Below are positions 39,071 to 47,423 of a stretch of DNA of 64,000 bases, piece after piece; position 1 is the first letter of the stretch, and every line of letters begins with the position of its first letter. The translations under genes were made by a program, and so were the position numbers. The DNA is from JAWLCA01 sp050485905 (GTDB lineage: Bacteria > Pseudomonadota > Alphaproteobacteria > Rhodobacterales > Rhodobacteraceae). The stretch lies in NCBI GenBank assembly GCA_050485905.1, contig JBJHCH010000002.1, forward strand, positions 1 through 64,000. Direction: 5' to 3'. The notes under the pieces were generated by a model, which ran no database searches, was not told the DNA's origin, and was given only the letters and a program-made list of their open reading frames with translations.

Positions 39071-42000
39071 TCAGACCTCTCCCGCCGGGGCAGTGGCATG
39101 CAGCATCGCGAAGGTCTCGCCCCGTCGCGGTGCGTCGTCCGCATAGGTGGCCGCAAGGGGCGTGTCCCTCTGCGCGCCGACGAAAGCAAGCTGCTCACCG
39201 ACCCGGCGCGGGTTCGCCACGCGTTTGCGGATACAGTAACGGATCCGCGCGCGTTCGACATCGATCAGAAGCGAGCAGCCACCGTCGAAACTTGCCTGCG
39301 GCCCGTCGTCCGGTGTCCAGCTTTGCGTGACGTCGACCACCAGATCGGCGATCACCTCGCCGCTTTCCTTCACGCGCCGGGCGGGCCGGACGGAATTGAC
39401 CACGAAGGGATGCAACGTGCCCTTGACCTCGCGCGTCCGGCCAGATGCGCCTGCGACGGTCAGCGTCAGCGCCCCGGCGTCGCGCCGCAGCCCGATGGCC
39501 GCCAGCACCGCGTCCGACACGTTCTCCGACGCTCGTATCCAGCGCTGGAACTTGCGCACGTTCTCTTCGGTCAGCGCGTAGACCTCGGCGCGGTCGGCAC
39601 TGCGGTTCCACGCCAGCGACATGCGGCCGAGCAGTTCCTCCAGCCCGTTCTCTGGTTGCAGGCCCGGCGGTTCCCAGATCAGGCTGTTGGGCGAGACATG
39701 CGCGATCCCCTCGATTGGGATACCGCGGCTGCGGAAGGCGGAAACGAAGGCAGTGCGATAGGCCAGCGGATCGTCAGGCACGATATCCGCATCGGCGGTG
39801 ATCAGGGCGCGCAGATACTCACCGAAGGTGATGTCGACCGGCGGGCAGTAATCCAGCGCGCGGATGCAGATCCGCAGGACATGCGATGCCGCGACCGACG
39901 CTTCATTGGTCAGACGGTGGACCAGATCATGCGGGATCTCGCCTTCCGGCAGAACGCCGGTGCCGCCGGTCGCCAGCCGGATCAGATCCTGGCCGCGACG
40001 TCGGTAGATCTGCAGGAACGCATCGAAAACTGCGGCGACCAGAACCGCGCCCCGAGCATGCGGCCCGCGCGCTGCAGAATAATCCGCGATCGACGGCTTG
40101 CGCGGGGTCCAAACCCTCTCCCCGTCGCGCTCCTCGTAGCCGCCCAGAAAGTCCCGGAGCGCGCCGTGTCCACCGATGCCTGCGCCGAACTGCTGCGCCA
40201 GCGCGCCCAGAACACTTTGCTGGCCCAGATCGCCGCGGGTGCGGGCGATCTCGGACTGCAGCGCTTCGGGGATGGAGAAGTGCTGGAAAAGCGCGACGAT
40301 GTCCGAAAAAGCCTCGTGAAACGCCAGTACGTCGGGGTTCGTCGGGATCCGAAAGCGGCGGTGCAGCCCGTCGAGCAGCGCGTGTGTGGTCTCGTGCGCG
40401 ACGACGTCGTGGGACAGGCAGGTGAAGATCTGCCCGCCGGGCGGCAGATGCGCGGGGCCGTCGCTGCCGGCGCGGAAGTAGCCGAAGAGCAAGGCCTTTC
40501 GGTCGGGGCTGTAGTAGGCATTCGCCGCCCGCAGCGCATGGGGGTGAATCCGCAGCCGCGGCACGAAGCTCGTAACCATCCGGCCCGAGGCATCCCGTGT
40601 CTCGCGTGGAGCCCAGAGCGCGACGCGGCCAAGCGCACGCTCAAACGCGTCGATCGTACCCATGGCGACGGCATAGACCATCTGCTGGTGGAACTGCGGA
40701 TCGGCCTCCGAGGGTTTCAGCCCGTCCGTCGCCAGGATCTCGGGCGCATCCAGATCCAAGGGCGCATAGGCGCAGCCGCTGGCCGGGTCGATGTCGATGA
40801 TCTCCACATAGCGACCAACTGGGCCGGGCTCCAGCGCCTCCCACGGCACGTTAAGCGTCGCCTCGTTCAGCGAGAGTGTGTCCAGCCGGGCCGACATCGC
40901 CGGATCGAAGGCAAAGACCTTAAGCCGCCGACATGGCGGTTTTTCCCGATCCGGGTCGATGGCATGGCCAAGCTGGGCAAGGTGCAACTCTGCCTCGCCC
41001 GGCAGACGGTCCCTCAATCTCTGCGAGGCTCCGGGGCGGGCAGTGCGCGTCCCCGCAGCCCCGCTGAGTGCGTCGCGTAGCGTGACAGACGCGCCGGGCT
41101 GATCGGCCAGTGCCTCGGCCAGTCGCCGACGATTGGCCGGATCCTCTGGCGGCTGGTCCGGTCCGTCGGGAAGCAGCGCCTCGATGTCCGACGACTGCGA
41201 CAGTTGCAGCGCCTCAAGCTCCAGCATCCGCTGGCGGTTCGCGTCGCCGCCCTGCATCCCCAAACCCGTCAGCAACCGCAGCGGTGCGAAAGAGGCGGAA
41301 TCCGGCGGGGTGCGGGTGAGTTGCGCCGGCTTGCGCGGCGCGCGCGCCAGTGCCTCGGCGGCCTGCAACCTGCCGCGCCCCAACCGGCTGGCATCTCCCA
41401 TTGTGCCCCTTGGATCCGTCATCGCGGCACTGTCGAACAGGGCGCGGCGCACCGCCTCGACCTTCTGCCAGCCTTGCGGATAGGCATCCCAGACAGCGCG
41501 ATGCTTGGCGATCCAGAGTGCGGCTGCGGCAGCAACCTGCGGCGTGGCGGCCGAGGTGCCGGCGCCGTCGCTGTCGATCACGTTTGCGCAGCCCATCCGC
41601 GCCCAAGGCACGTTGGGCGTGCAGGCGGCGATCGTCGTCGTCATCTTCTGAGGCGGGCCGTAGTTCCCCGCCATGCGGCGCAGGCCCAGATCCGCATAGG
41701 GGCTGAAATCCGCCATCACCCCCGCCGCCGCCGTTACGCGGTTGAACCGGGCCGGATAGACGATCAGCCGGGTCGGTATGTTCCCGAAATTATTTCCCGC
41801 GGCGGTGACGAGTGTCACGCCCCGTTCATACAGCGCGTTGACCGCCTCGGCCCAGGCCTGCGAGGCGAGGCCGCCCATGCTCATCGTCACGACATGCACG
41901 AAGGTGGCAGGATCGCGGCAAAGCGAGTGGATGTAGTCGAACGCCTGCGCGATGGCCGAACTGCGCAGCAGCACCACCGCATCGGCGACGCGCAGCGGCA

Positions 42001-42679
42001 CCACCGAAACGCCCGGCGCGCAGCCCATCCCGGCCCCGGCCAGGATCGACAGCGTGCCGGTGCCGTGCCCGGAATTCTGGATCAGCCCGCTGCTGCGGTC
42101 GATGGCAGAGTTGCGCGGATCGCCGTCGACGAAACTGCGCGCGAGGTTCGTCTCGAGGAACTTCGGCAGCGTGGAATGGGCGGGATCATAGCCGGTGTCG
42201 ATATGGGCCACGCGCACATCCAGCTTGCGATCGCGGTTCGGAACCTCGGCGAACTGGCTGTAGTTGCGGTGGTGATGCCAGCGCGGCCAAGGGTCATTTC
42301 CCTGCGCCACGCGTGGGAAGGCCGAGTTCTGCGGCTCGGGCGCCGCGCAGCCCGCGGCCAGACGGCGCGCGGCCCTCTGCGGCGGATCGGCGACCCAGCG
42401 TTGGGCGATATCGGGTTCGGCGAATTCCACCGCCGGCGCCCCGTCGAAGCCCAGCCCCTGAGACAGGAGATCGTGGCACAGATCCCATGGCAGGGTTTCG
42501 GTCTCAGCCTCCAGCAGATGCCAGCGTGGTGTCTCTGCCGCGCCGAGTGCGGCCTCGCCTTCGATGCTGGGAAAAAGCGGCGCCGCCTGCATGCGGATCG
42601 CACCCCGGCCGCTGCCCATCCGGAACGCTTCTGACAGCGCCCCCGCCTTTATCAGAATTCGTGTCTGGCCGTCCGACAT
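39071..42679 (-). CDS. cytoplasmic dual-protease fusion: subtilisin (S8) plus thermolysin-like zinc protease
   Basis: A 1202-residue protein. After about 150 residues of unknown type comes an S8 subtilase with complete triad: Asp161 (VAHIDTGYD), His205 (NSGHGTGTLS), oxyanion Asn296 (TAAGNN) and Ser376 (GTSAATPQVAA). After a linker (about 450-590) a gluzincin-type domain has HETTH (His762, Glu763, His766) and a third-ligand motif HEAFSDIVALF (Glu789), like M4/M36 NEAxSD. The last 200 residues are unassigned. There is no signal peptide or membrane segment, so both proteases appear cytoplasmic. GGAGGG lies 9 bases before the ATG. It forms an operon with the MBL hydrolase. I know of no characterised protein with this architecture. 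Confidence 0.88.
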   Translation of the reverse strand: MSDGQTRILIKAGALSEAFRMGSGRGAIRMQAAPLFPSIEGEAALGAAETPRWHLLEAETETLPWDLCHDLLSQGLGFDGAPAVEFAEPDIAQRWVADPPQRAARRLAAGCAAPEPQNSAFPRVAQGNDPWPRWHHHRNYSQFAEVPNRDRKLDVRVAHIDTGYDPAHSTLPKFLETNLARSFVDGDPRNSAIDRSSGLIQNSGHGTGTLSILAGAGMGCAPGVSVVPLRVADAVVLLRSSAIAQAFDYIHSLCRDPATFVHVVTMSMGGLASQAWAEAVNALYERGVTLVTAAGNNFGNIPTRLIVYPARFNRVTAAAGVMADFSPYADLGLRRMAGNYGPPQKMTTTIAACTPNVPWARMGCANVIDSDGAGTSAATPQVAAAAALWIAKHRAVWDAYPQGWQKVEAVRRALFDSAAMTDPRGTMGDASRLGRGRLQAAEALARAPRKPAQLTRTPPDSASFAPLRLLTGLGMQGGDANRQRMLELEALQLSQSSDIEALLPDGPDQPPEDPANRRRLAEALADQPGASVTLRDALSGAAGTRTARPGASQRLRDRLPGEAELHLAQLGHAIDPDREKPPCRRLKVFAFDPAMSARLDTLSLNEATLNVPWEALEPGPVGRYVEIIDIDPASGCAYAPLDLDAPEILATDGLKPSEADPQFHQQMVYAVAMGTIDAFERALGRVALWAPRETRDASGRMVTSFVPRLRIHPHALRAANAYYSPDRKALLFGYFRAGSDGPAHLPPGGQIFTCLSHDVVAHETTHALLDGLHRRFRIPTNPDVLAFHEAFSDIVALFQHFSIPEALQSEIARTRGDLGQQSVLGALAQQFGAGIGGHGALRDFLGGYEERDGERVWTPRKPSIADYSAARGPHARGAVLVAAVFDAFLQIYRRRGQDLIRLATGGTGVLPEGEIPHDLVHRLTNEASVAASHVLRICIRALDYCPPVDITFGEYLRALITADADIVPDDPLAYRTAFVSAFRSRGIPIEGIAHVSPNSLIWEPPGLQPENGLEELLGRMSLAWNRSADRAEVYALTEENVRKFQRWIRASENVSDAVLAAIGLRRDAGALTLTVAGASGRTREVKGTLHPFVVNSVRPARRVKESGEVIADLVVDVTQSWTPDDGPQASFDGGCSLLIDVERARIRYCIRKRVANPRRVGEQLAFVGAQRDTPLAATYADDAPRRGETFAMLHATAPAGEV

Positions 42680-42797
42680 TCTGTCCGACCCTCCCGGCCG
42701 CCGCGGCTAATTCCGTGCCGGCGAAGGGTGGCGCGTCGTCGCGTGCAAGTCAAAGGAAATCCAGTGCTTGACGCCTGTCGGCCCGCTATCGGACAGC

Positions 42798-42825
42798 AAA
42801 AAGGGGCGGATGACCGCCCCTTTGA
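42798..42825 (-). terminator. intrinsic terminator after the cold-shock gene
   Basis: On the minus strand AAAGGGGCGG-TCAT-CCGCCCCTTT forms a 10-bp stem followed by TTGC. It lies 31 bases beyond the csp stop codon and insulates the protease operon from it. Confidence 0.8.
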
Positions 42826-42856
42826 AAATTGACAGCTTCGCCGGTGTGGCGAGCGA

Positions 42857-43063
42857 TCAGGCCAGCGACAGGTTGGTCGCCGACTCGCGGCCGTCACGGC
42901 CTTTTTCCAGATCGAAGGTCACTTGCTGACCGTCGTCCAGGCTGCGCAGGCCAGCGCGCTCCAGCGCGGTGATGTGCACGAACACGTCCTTAGAACCGCC
43001 TTCGGGCTGGATGAAGCCGAAGCCCTTGGTGGCGTTGAACCATTTCACGGTGCCTTTGGCCAT
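42857..43063 (-). CDS. cold-shock domain protein
   Basis: A 68-residue CspA-family RNA/DNA chaperone with both nucleic-acid-binding motifs: RNP1 KGFGFIQ near residue 13 and RNP2 VFVHI near 27. The start is ATG at 43063 with AGAAGGAGA upstream. The gap upstream (43064-43248) is long enough for the structured 5' leader usual in cold-shock genes, but I could not assign a structure or promoter. Confidence 0.95.
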   Translation of the reverse strand: MAKGTVKWFNATKGFGFIQPEGGSKDVFVHITALERAGLRSLDDGQQVTFDLEKGRDGRESATNLSLA

Positions 43064-43248
43064 CGTGATGTCTCCTTCTAACAGTCTGCCCGCGGTATTG
43101 CGGCAGGTCGGCCCCGTTAGTCACTGAAGCGTCAGACTGTGGCCGGTTAGGGAGACAGAAGGTCGTCAGAGAGTAGCGTCGCGCTTTTGATATGGCCCAT
43201 TCGGGCCGCAATTGCAATGGCGTTGCGGCCCGGCGGCGGTTCTCGGCG

Positions 43249-43509
43249 TCATTCCACCGTCAGTGTCAGCACCTCGGAAACGACCGGGGGATCGTGCGGG
43301 ACGTGGAACTCGTCACCCAGCAGCAGGATGAATGTGTGGGTGCCTGCGGGCAGGTCCAGCGTGGCCTGAGTCTGGCCGCCGCCAAAGTGGCTGTGTCGGT
43401 CGTCGGCAGGGATCGGCTCATCCATGTCGATCTCCTCGGGCGCGACATTGATCAGCAGATGGTGGTGGCCAGTGTTGTCGTGGCTGACGCCGGCCGGGGC
43501 GATTCCCAT
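43249..43509 (-). pseudogene. DUF4399 protein lacking its N-terminus
   Basis: From the ATG at 43509 the frame encodes 86 residues of a DUF4399 domain (GIAPAGV, GHHHLLINV, HSHFGGGQTQATLDLPAGTHTFILLLGDEFHVPHDPPV). Family members normally have a signal peptide and a further stretch before the conserved FGxxGMGIAPAG. Here the frame remains open and homologous for a few residues upstream (FGLVGMGIAPAG) but then runs into the end of rimO with no start codon or ribosome site. The gene therefore looks 5'-truncated. It might still be made from the internal ATG, without export. Confidence 0.55.
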
Positions 43510-43571
43510 GCCGACGAGGCCGAAGGCGAAGGTCGGAGGATAGTGCGATGCAACCGAGCGGAAAGTGCGTG

Positions 43572-44942
43572 TCAGACCATTTGTCCCCAGAGGTCGTAGT
43601 CGCCGGCCTCTTCTACCTCGACGGTGACGATATCGCCGGGCGACAGGCTCTCAAAGCCTTCGTCGATGAACAGGTTGCCGTCGATCTCGGGCGCGTCGGC
43701 CATGGCGCGGCAGGTCGCGCCGTCTTCATCCACCTCGTCCACGATCACTGGCAGGTGGCGTCCGACCTTGGCGGCGAGCTTTGCGGCGCTGATGGCTTGT
43801 GCCGCCTGCATGAAACGGTCCCAGCGGTCCTGCTTCACCTCTTCCGGCACATGGTCGGGCAGGGCGTTCGACCGGGCGCCGGCGACGTTCTCGTATTTGA
43901 AGCAGCCCACGCGGTCGAGTTGCGCCTCTGCCAGCCAGTCCAGCAGGGTCTGAAACTCCTCCTCCGTCTCTCCCGGATAGCCGACGATGAAGGTGGAGCG
44001 GAGCGTGATGTCGGGGCAGACCTGACGCCAGGCGGCGATTTCCTCCAGCGTTTTCGCGGCCGCGGCGGGGCGGGCCATGCGGCGCAAGGTGTCGGGGTGG
44101 GCGTGCTGGAAGGGGATGTCGAGATAGGGCAGCACCAGACCGTCCGCCATCAGCGGAATCAGGTCGCGGACATGGGGGTATGGGTAGACGTAGTGGAGGC
44201 GAACCCAGGCGCCGAGGCTGCCGAGGTCGCGGACGAGGTCGGTGATGTGGGCGCGGTGGCCGTTGGCCTCGGCGTGTTTAAGGTCCACGCCATAGGCGCT
44301 GGTGTCCTGGCTGATGACCAGCAGCTCCTTCACGCCGCTTTCGACCAGCTTCTCGGCCTCTCGCAGCACGGCATGGGCGGGGCGGCTGGACAGGCGGCCG
44401 CGCATGTCGGGGATGATGCAGAAGCGGCACTTGTGGTTACAGCCCTCGGAGATCTTGAGGTAGCTGTAGTGGCGGGGGGTCAGCTTCACGCCGGCCGCCG
44501 GCATCAGGTCGATGAACGGGTCGGGGCTGGGGGGGACGGCGGTGTGGACGGCGTCGAGCACCTGTTCGTATTGATGGGGTCCGGTGACGGCCAGAACCTT
44601 GGGGTGGGCGCCGGTGATGTAGTCAGGCTCTGCCCCCAGGCAGCCGGTGACGATGACGCGGCCGTTTTCGCGCAGGGCCTCGCCTATCGCGTCCAGGCTT
44701 TCGGCCTTGGCTGAATCCAGAAATCCGCAGGTGTTCACGATGACTGCTTCCGCGCCCTGATAGTCGGGGCTTATCGCGTAGCCCTCGGCGCGGAGGCGGG
44801 TCAGGATGCGCTCGCTGTCCACCAGCGCCTTGGGGCAGCCGAGGGAGACCATGCCGATGGTGGGCTGGCCGGGGCGGGGGGCCTCGGAAAATCGCGGGGC
44901 GGGGGCGAGGTCGGGGCGCAGGTTGGGCGGGTTCGTGGTCAT
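43572..44942 (-). CDS. rimO: ribosomal protein S12 methylthiotransferase RimO
   Basis: A 456-residue radical SAM methylthiotransferase that adds a methylthio group to the conserved Asp of ribosomal protein S12 (Asp88/89). The UPF0004 domain carries Cys36, Cys72 and Cys101 for one [4Fe-4S] cluster; the radical SAM motif is Cys168-X3-Cys172-X2-Cys175 (GCNHKCRFC). A TRAM domain ends the protein (IVDEVDEDGATCRAMADAPEIDG). ATG 44942 gives the MTTNPPNLRPD start usual in related bacteria; ATG 44951 is an alternative. Confidence 0.95.
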   Translation of the reverse strand: MTTNPPNLRPDLAPAPRFSEAPRPGQPTIGMVSLGCPKALVDSERILTRLRAEGYAISPDYQGAEAVIVNTCGFLDSAKAESLDAIGEALRENGRVIVTGCLGAEPDYITGAHPKVLAVTGPHQYEQVLDAVHTAVPPSPDPFIDLMPAAGVKLTPRHYSYLKISEGCNHKCRFCIIPDMRGRLSSRPAHAVLREAEKLVESGVKELLVISQDTSAYGVDLKHAEANGHRAHITDLVRDLGSLGAWVRLHYVYPYPHVRDLIPLMADGLVLPYLDIPFQHAHPDTLRRMARPAAAAKTLEEIAAWRQVCPDITLRSTFIVGYPGETEEEFQTLLDWLAEAQLDRVGCFKYENVAGARSNALPDHVPEEVKQDRWDRFMQAAQAISAAKLAAKVGRHLPVIVDEVDEDGATCRAMADAPEIDGNLFIDEGFESLSPGDIVTVEVEEAGDYDLWGQMV

Positions 44943-45027
44943 CGCGGCCATATAGAGCGGCGGGGCTTGCGGGGGAAGGGGGTGGAATCGGGGGTCCGGC
45001 GCGGGATCGGGTGGTCATTTTCGCGGG

Positions 45028-45091
45028 TGTGCACGCGTGCACAAAAAGTCAACGCATTGAAAAACAATGATTTCCGATTTTTTGTTAACCG
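45028..45091 (+). repeat. dispersed 64-bp intergenic element, copy C
   Basis: The head is a perfect 16-bp palindrome TGTGCACGCGTGCACA; then AAAAGTCAACGCATTG and a small hairpin CATTG-AAAAA-CAATG; the tail is GATTTTTTGTTAACCG. It is the best-formed copy. A half-head GTGCACG follows at 45104-45110. It lies in the 338-base divergent gap 44943-45280 between rimO and the nucleotidyltransferase gene; I see no other gene or clear promoter in that gap. Confidence 0.72.
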
Positions 45092-45280
45092 AATTTCAAC
45101 CCTGTGCACGCCTAAGAACTGCGATCCCGCGCCCGGAACCGCAGCGATGCTGGCGCGTTGGCGATGTGGGAAAGGCAATGAGCACCCCGTCATGTGCCCG
45201 CCGTCTTTCCCGCTGGATCAACCGCGATCCGGTAGAGGAGGGCGGCCGAACCCGCCCGAGGTGAACCGGGAGCGTGTTAG

Positions 45281-46117
45281 ATGCGAATAAAGCGGATGTT
45301 CATGTCAAGTAGAGCCCAAAGGCGAGCAGAGACAGCGATGCGGGCCGGGCCGCTACCGGAGGCTGACCAGATCAAGGCGGTCAAGACGGTGTTGCGCGGG
45401 ATGTTCAGGGATGACCTGCGCGGGCTTTACCTGCACGGGTCCGGTGTCTGGGGTGGCCTGCGTCCGCAGAGCGACCTTGATCTGCTGGCGGTCATCGACG
45501 GTGGCATGAGCGGCCCGCAGCGCGACAGGCTGCTGGATGCCTTGCTGCGCCTGTCGGGCCGCCACCCGGCCGTGCCGGGCCGGGCGCGGTGCATCGACCT
45601 GATGGTGTGTCGCGCGGCGGATATGACCGAGGTTGGCTATCCGCCACGGGCAGAGTTCATCTATGGCGAGTGGCTGCGGGACGGGTTCGAGCGCGGCGAA
45701 CGGCCCATGCCCGTGCAGGCTGCCGACATCACGCTGGTGCTGGCGCAGGCGCGCGAGCAGGCGGTGGCGGTGACTGGCCCGCTTGTGACGGAGGTTCTGC
45801 CCGAGATCCCGGCCGATCATGTCCGGCGGGCGATGCGCGAGGCTGTGCCGGAGCTTCTGGATGGATTGCGGGGGGATGAGCGGAACGTGCTGCTGACCCT
45901 TGCCCGGATCTGGCGCACCGGCGTATCCGGGCAGTTCGTGACGAAGAACGAGGCTGCCGCCTGGGCGATCCCGCGTCTGTCGGCTGTGCACGCCGCAACG
46001 ATCGACCATGCGCGGCGGGCCTATCTGGGCGAGGTTGCCGAGGACTGGGAAAATCGGGGTGACGATGTGCGACGGCTGGCGGAGCACCTTGCCGAGCGCG
46101 CGGTGGAGAGTTTGTAG
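45281..46117 (+). CDS. aminoglycoside nucleotidyltransferase (AadA/ANT(3'')-like)
   Basis: A 278-residue protein. The nucleotidyltransferase motif is LHGSGVWGGLRPQSDLDLL (Gly53-Ser54, Asp65 and Asp67 binding Mg-ATP). The C-terminal domain matches adenylyltransferases for streptomycin/spectinomycin closely in pattern: EFIYGEWLRDG, VLAQAREQAVAVTGP, then GDERNVLLTLARIWRTGVSGQFVTKNEAAAWAIPRL and ARRAYLGE. The likely reaction is AMP transfer to an aminoglycoside hydroxyl. No integron attC site, transposon or resistance gene is beside it, so it looks like a resident chromosomal gene. Start ATG 45281 follows GGGAG; ATG 45296 or 45302 are possible. Confidence 0.87.
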   Translation: MRIKRMFMSSRAQRRAETAMRAGPLPEADQIKAVKTVLRGMFRDDLRGLYLHGSGVWGGLRPQSDLDLLAVIDGGMSGPQRDRLLDALLRLSGRHPAVPGRARCIDLMVCRAADMTEVGYPPRAEFIYGEWLRDGFERGERPMPVQAADITLVLAQAREQAVAVTGPLVTEVLPEIPADHVRRAMREAVPELLDGLRGDERNVLLTLARIWRTGVSGQFVTKNEAAAWAIPRLSAVHAATIDHARRAYLGEVAEDWENRGDDVRRLAEHLAERAVESL

Positions 46118-46166
46118 CGACGACCTGGCCGGGACCGGGCGGGGGCGGATCGGATAGGGGCTGGGG

Positions 46167-47255
46167 ATGATGGCGGGTCTGGTCTGGGCAGCGGTGGGGC
46201 TGCTGGTGTTCTTGACGATCCTGCCGATCAGCCGGTTGCCGCACGGCGCGGTGCGGTCGGCGAGTTTCGCGCGCCAGCAGATCATCGCGCTGACGGCGGC
46301 GATGATGCCGCTGGCGGCGATCACCCTGCACGGGGGCGCGCTGTGGTCGGCGCTGGGGCTGCTGGCGGTGGTCATCGTGGTGCATCTGATCCACATCGGG
46401 CGGTTCTTCCCCACGGGGCGGGTGCAGACGCTGCCGGCCGATCCGGCGCTGGCAAAGGATAGTGACCGGCAGGTGCGGATCCTGACCGCGAATGTGCGCC
46501 AGTCGAACCGCGATTTCGCCCGTGCCGTCGCACTGATCGAGGGAGAGGCGCCCGACATCGCGATCCTGCTGGAGACGGACACGGACTGGGTCGCGGCGCT
46601 GGCGCCGCTGCATGCGACCTATCCCCATCGGGAGACGCGGCCGCAGGACAACGGCTATGGCATCGCCATTCTGTCGCGCCTGCCGCTGGAAGAGGTGGAG
46701 TGGCGCGAACTGGTGGTGGAGGACGTGCCCTCGGTGCGGCTGCGGTTGACCGTGGCGGGCGAGGCGGTGCGGCTTTACATCGTCCATCCGGAGCCGCCGG
46801 TACCGCATCGCGGGACCGAGGGGCGGGACGCCGAGATCGGGCTGGTGGGGATGGAGGCGGCCGACGACCCGCTGCCCGCCATCGTGGCGGGCGATCTGAA
46901 CGACGTGGCATGGTCGCACACGACGCGGCGGTTTCAGCGGCTTTCGGGCCTGCTGGATCCACGGGTCGGGCGGGGGTTCTACAACACGTTTCACGCCCAT
47001 ATCCCGGTCTGCCGCTGGCCGCTGGATCACCTGTTCCACGACCCCCGCTTCCGGCTGGTGGAGATGCGGCGGCTGCCCGACATCGGGTCGGACCATTTTC
47101 CCATGCTCTTTGCCCTTGCGCTGGCGCCGGTGGCGAAAGCCGGTGAACACCCGCCGCCCGCAAACGGGCAGGACCGGCGCGAGATCCGCGAGATGGCTGC
47201 GGCCGAGCGCAGCACCGCGCGCGAGGCCATCGGCAGCGACTGGGAAAAGGAATGA
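46167..47255 (+). CDS. membrane-anchored endonuclease/exonuclease/phosphatase family protein
   Basis: A 362-residue protein. Three hydrophobic segments (about 3-20, 38-55 and 58-77) anchor an EEP domain: ILTANVRQSNRD near 108, ILLETD near 132 (catalytic Glu), YGIAILSRLP, IVAGDLNDVAWSHT near 242 and the GSDHFPML ending near 308. Related proteins act as phosphodiesterases or nucleases at the membrane; the substrate is unknown. It follows the nucleotidyltransferase after 49 bases on the same strand. Confidence 0.86.
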   Translation: MMAGLVWAAVGLLVFLTILPISRLPHGAVRSASFARQQIIALTAAMMPLAAITLHGGALWSALGLLAVVIVVHLIHIGRFFPTGRVQTLPADPALAKDSDRQVRILTANVRQSNRDFARAVALIEGEAPDIAILLETDTDWVAALAPLHATYPHRETRPQDNGYGIAILSRLPLEEVEWRELVVEDVPSVRLRLTVAGEAVRLYIVHPEPPVPHRGTEGRDAEIGLVGMEAADDPLPAIVAGDLNDVAWSHTTRRFQRLSGLLDPRVGRGFYNTFHAHIPVCRWPLDHLFHDPRFRLVEMRRLPDIGSDHFPMLFALALAPVAKAGEHPPPANGQDRREIREMAAAERSTAREAIGSDWEKE

Positions 47256-47300
47256 TGCGATCTGCGCTTGGTAAGGTCGGTTACGCCTCCTCATCTTCCC

Positions 47301-47320
47301 GCCCGTGCGCCAGCACGGGC
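47301..47320. terminator. hairpin between convergent genes
   Basis: A perfect 8-bp stem GCCCGTGC-GCCA-GCACGGGC lies in the 168-base gap between the convergent EEP and Gfo/Idh genes. There is no T-run on either side, so bidirectional termination is only a suggestion. Confidence 0.4.
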
Positions 47321-47423
47321 AGCGCCCGACCGCCCCCCAGGGCGGGCGCTTCGCTTCCGCCCACGGCCGGTCGCCGCCCGTGCTTGCCGAACCGATCAAC
47401 CCGATTTGGCGTGACCAGAGGAC

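Noticed and set aside
38450..41080. An 876-residue plus-strand frame opposite the protease/MBL operon
   Set aside because: Antisense shadow of the two catalytic genes; no motif, and composition typical of a GC-rich complementary frame.
42680..42800. A small gene between the dual protease and the cold-shock terminator
   Set aside because: The short frames here lack ribosome sites and overlap the protease promoter region; no conserved motif.
45028..45091. The palindromic repeat as an integron attC or origin feature for the nearby nucleotidyltransferase gene
   Set aside because: No attC core sites, no integrase and the same element occurs at three unrelated places in the window.
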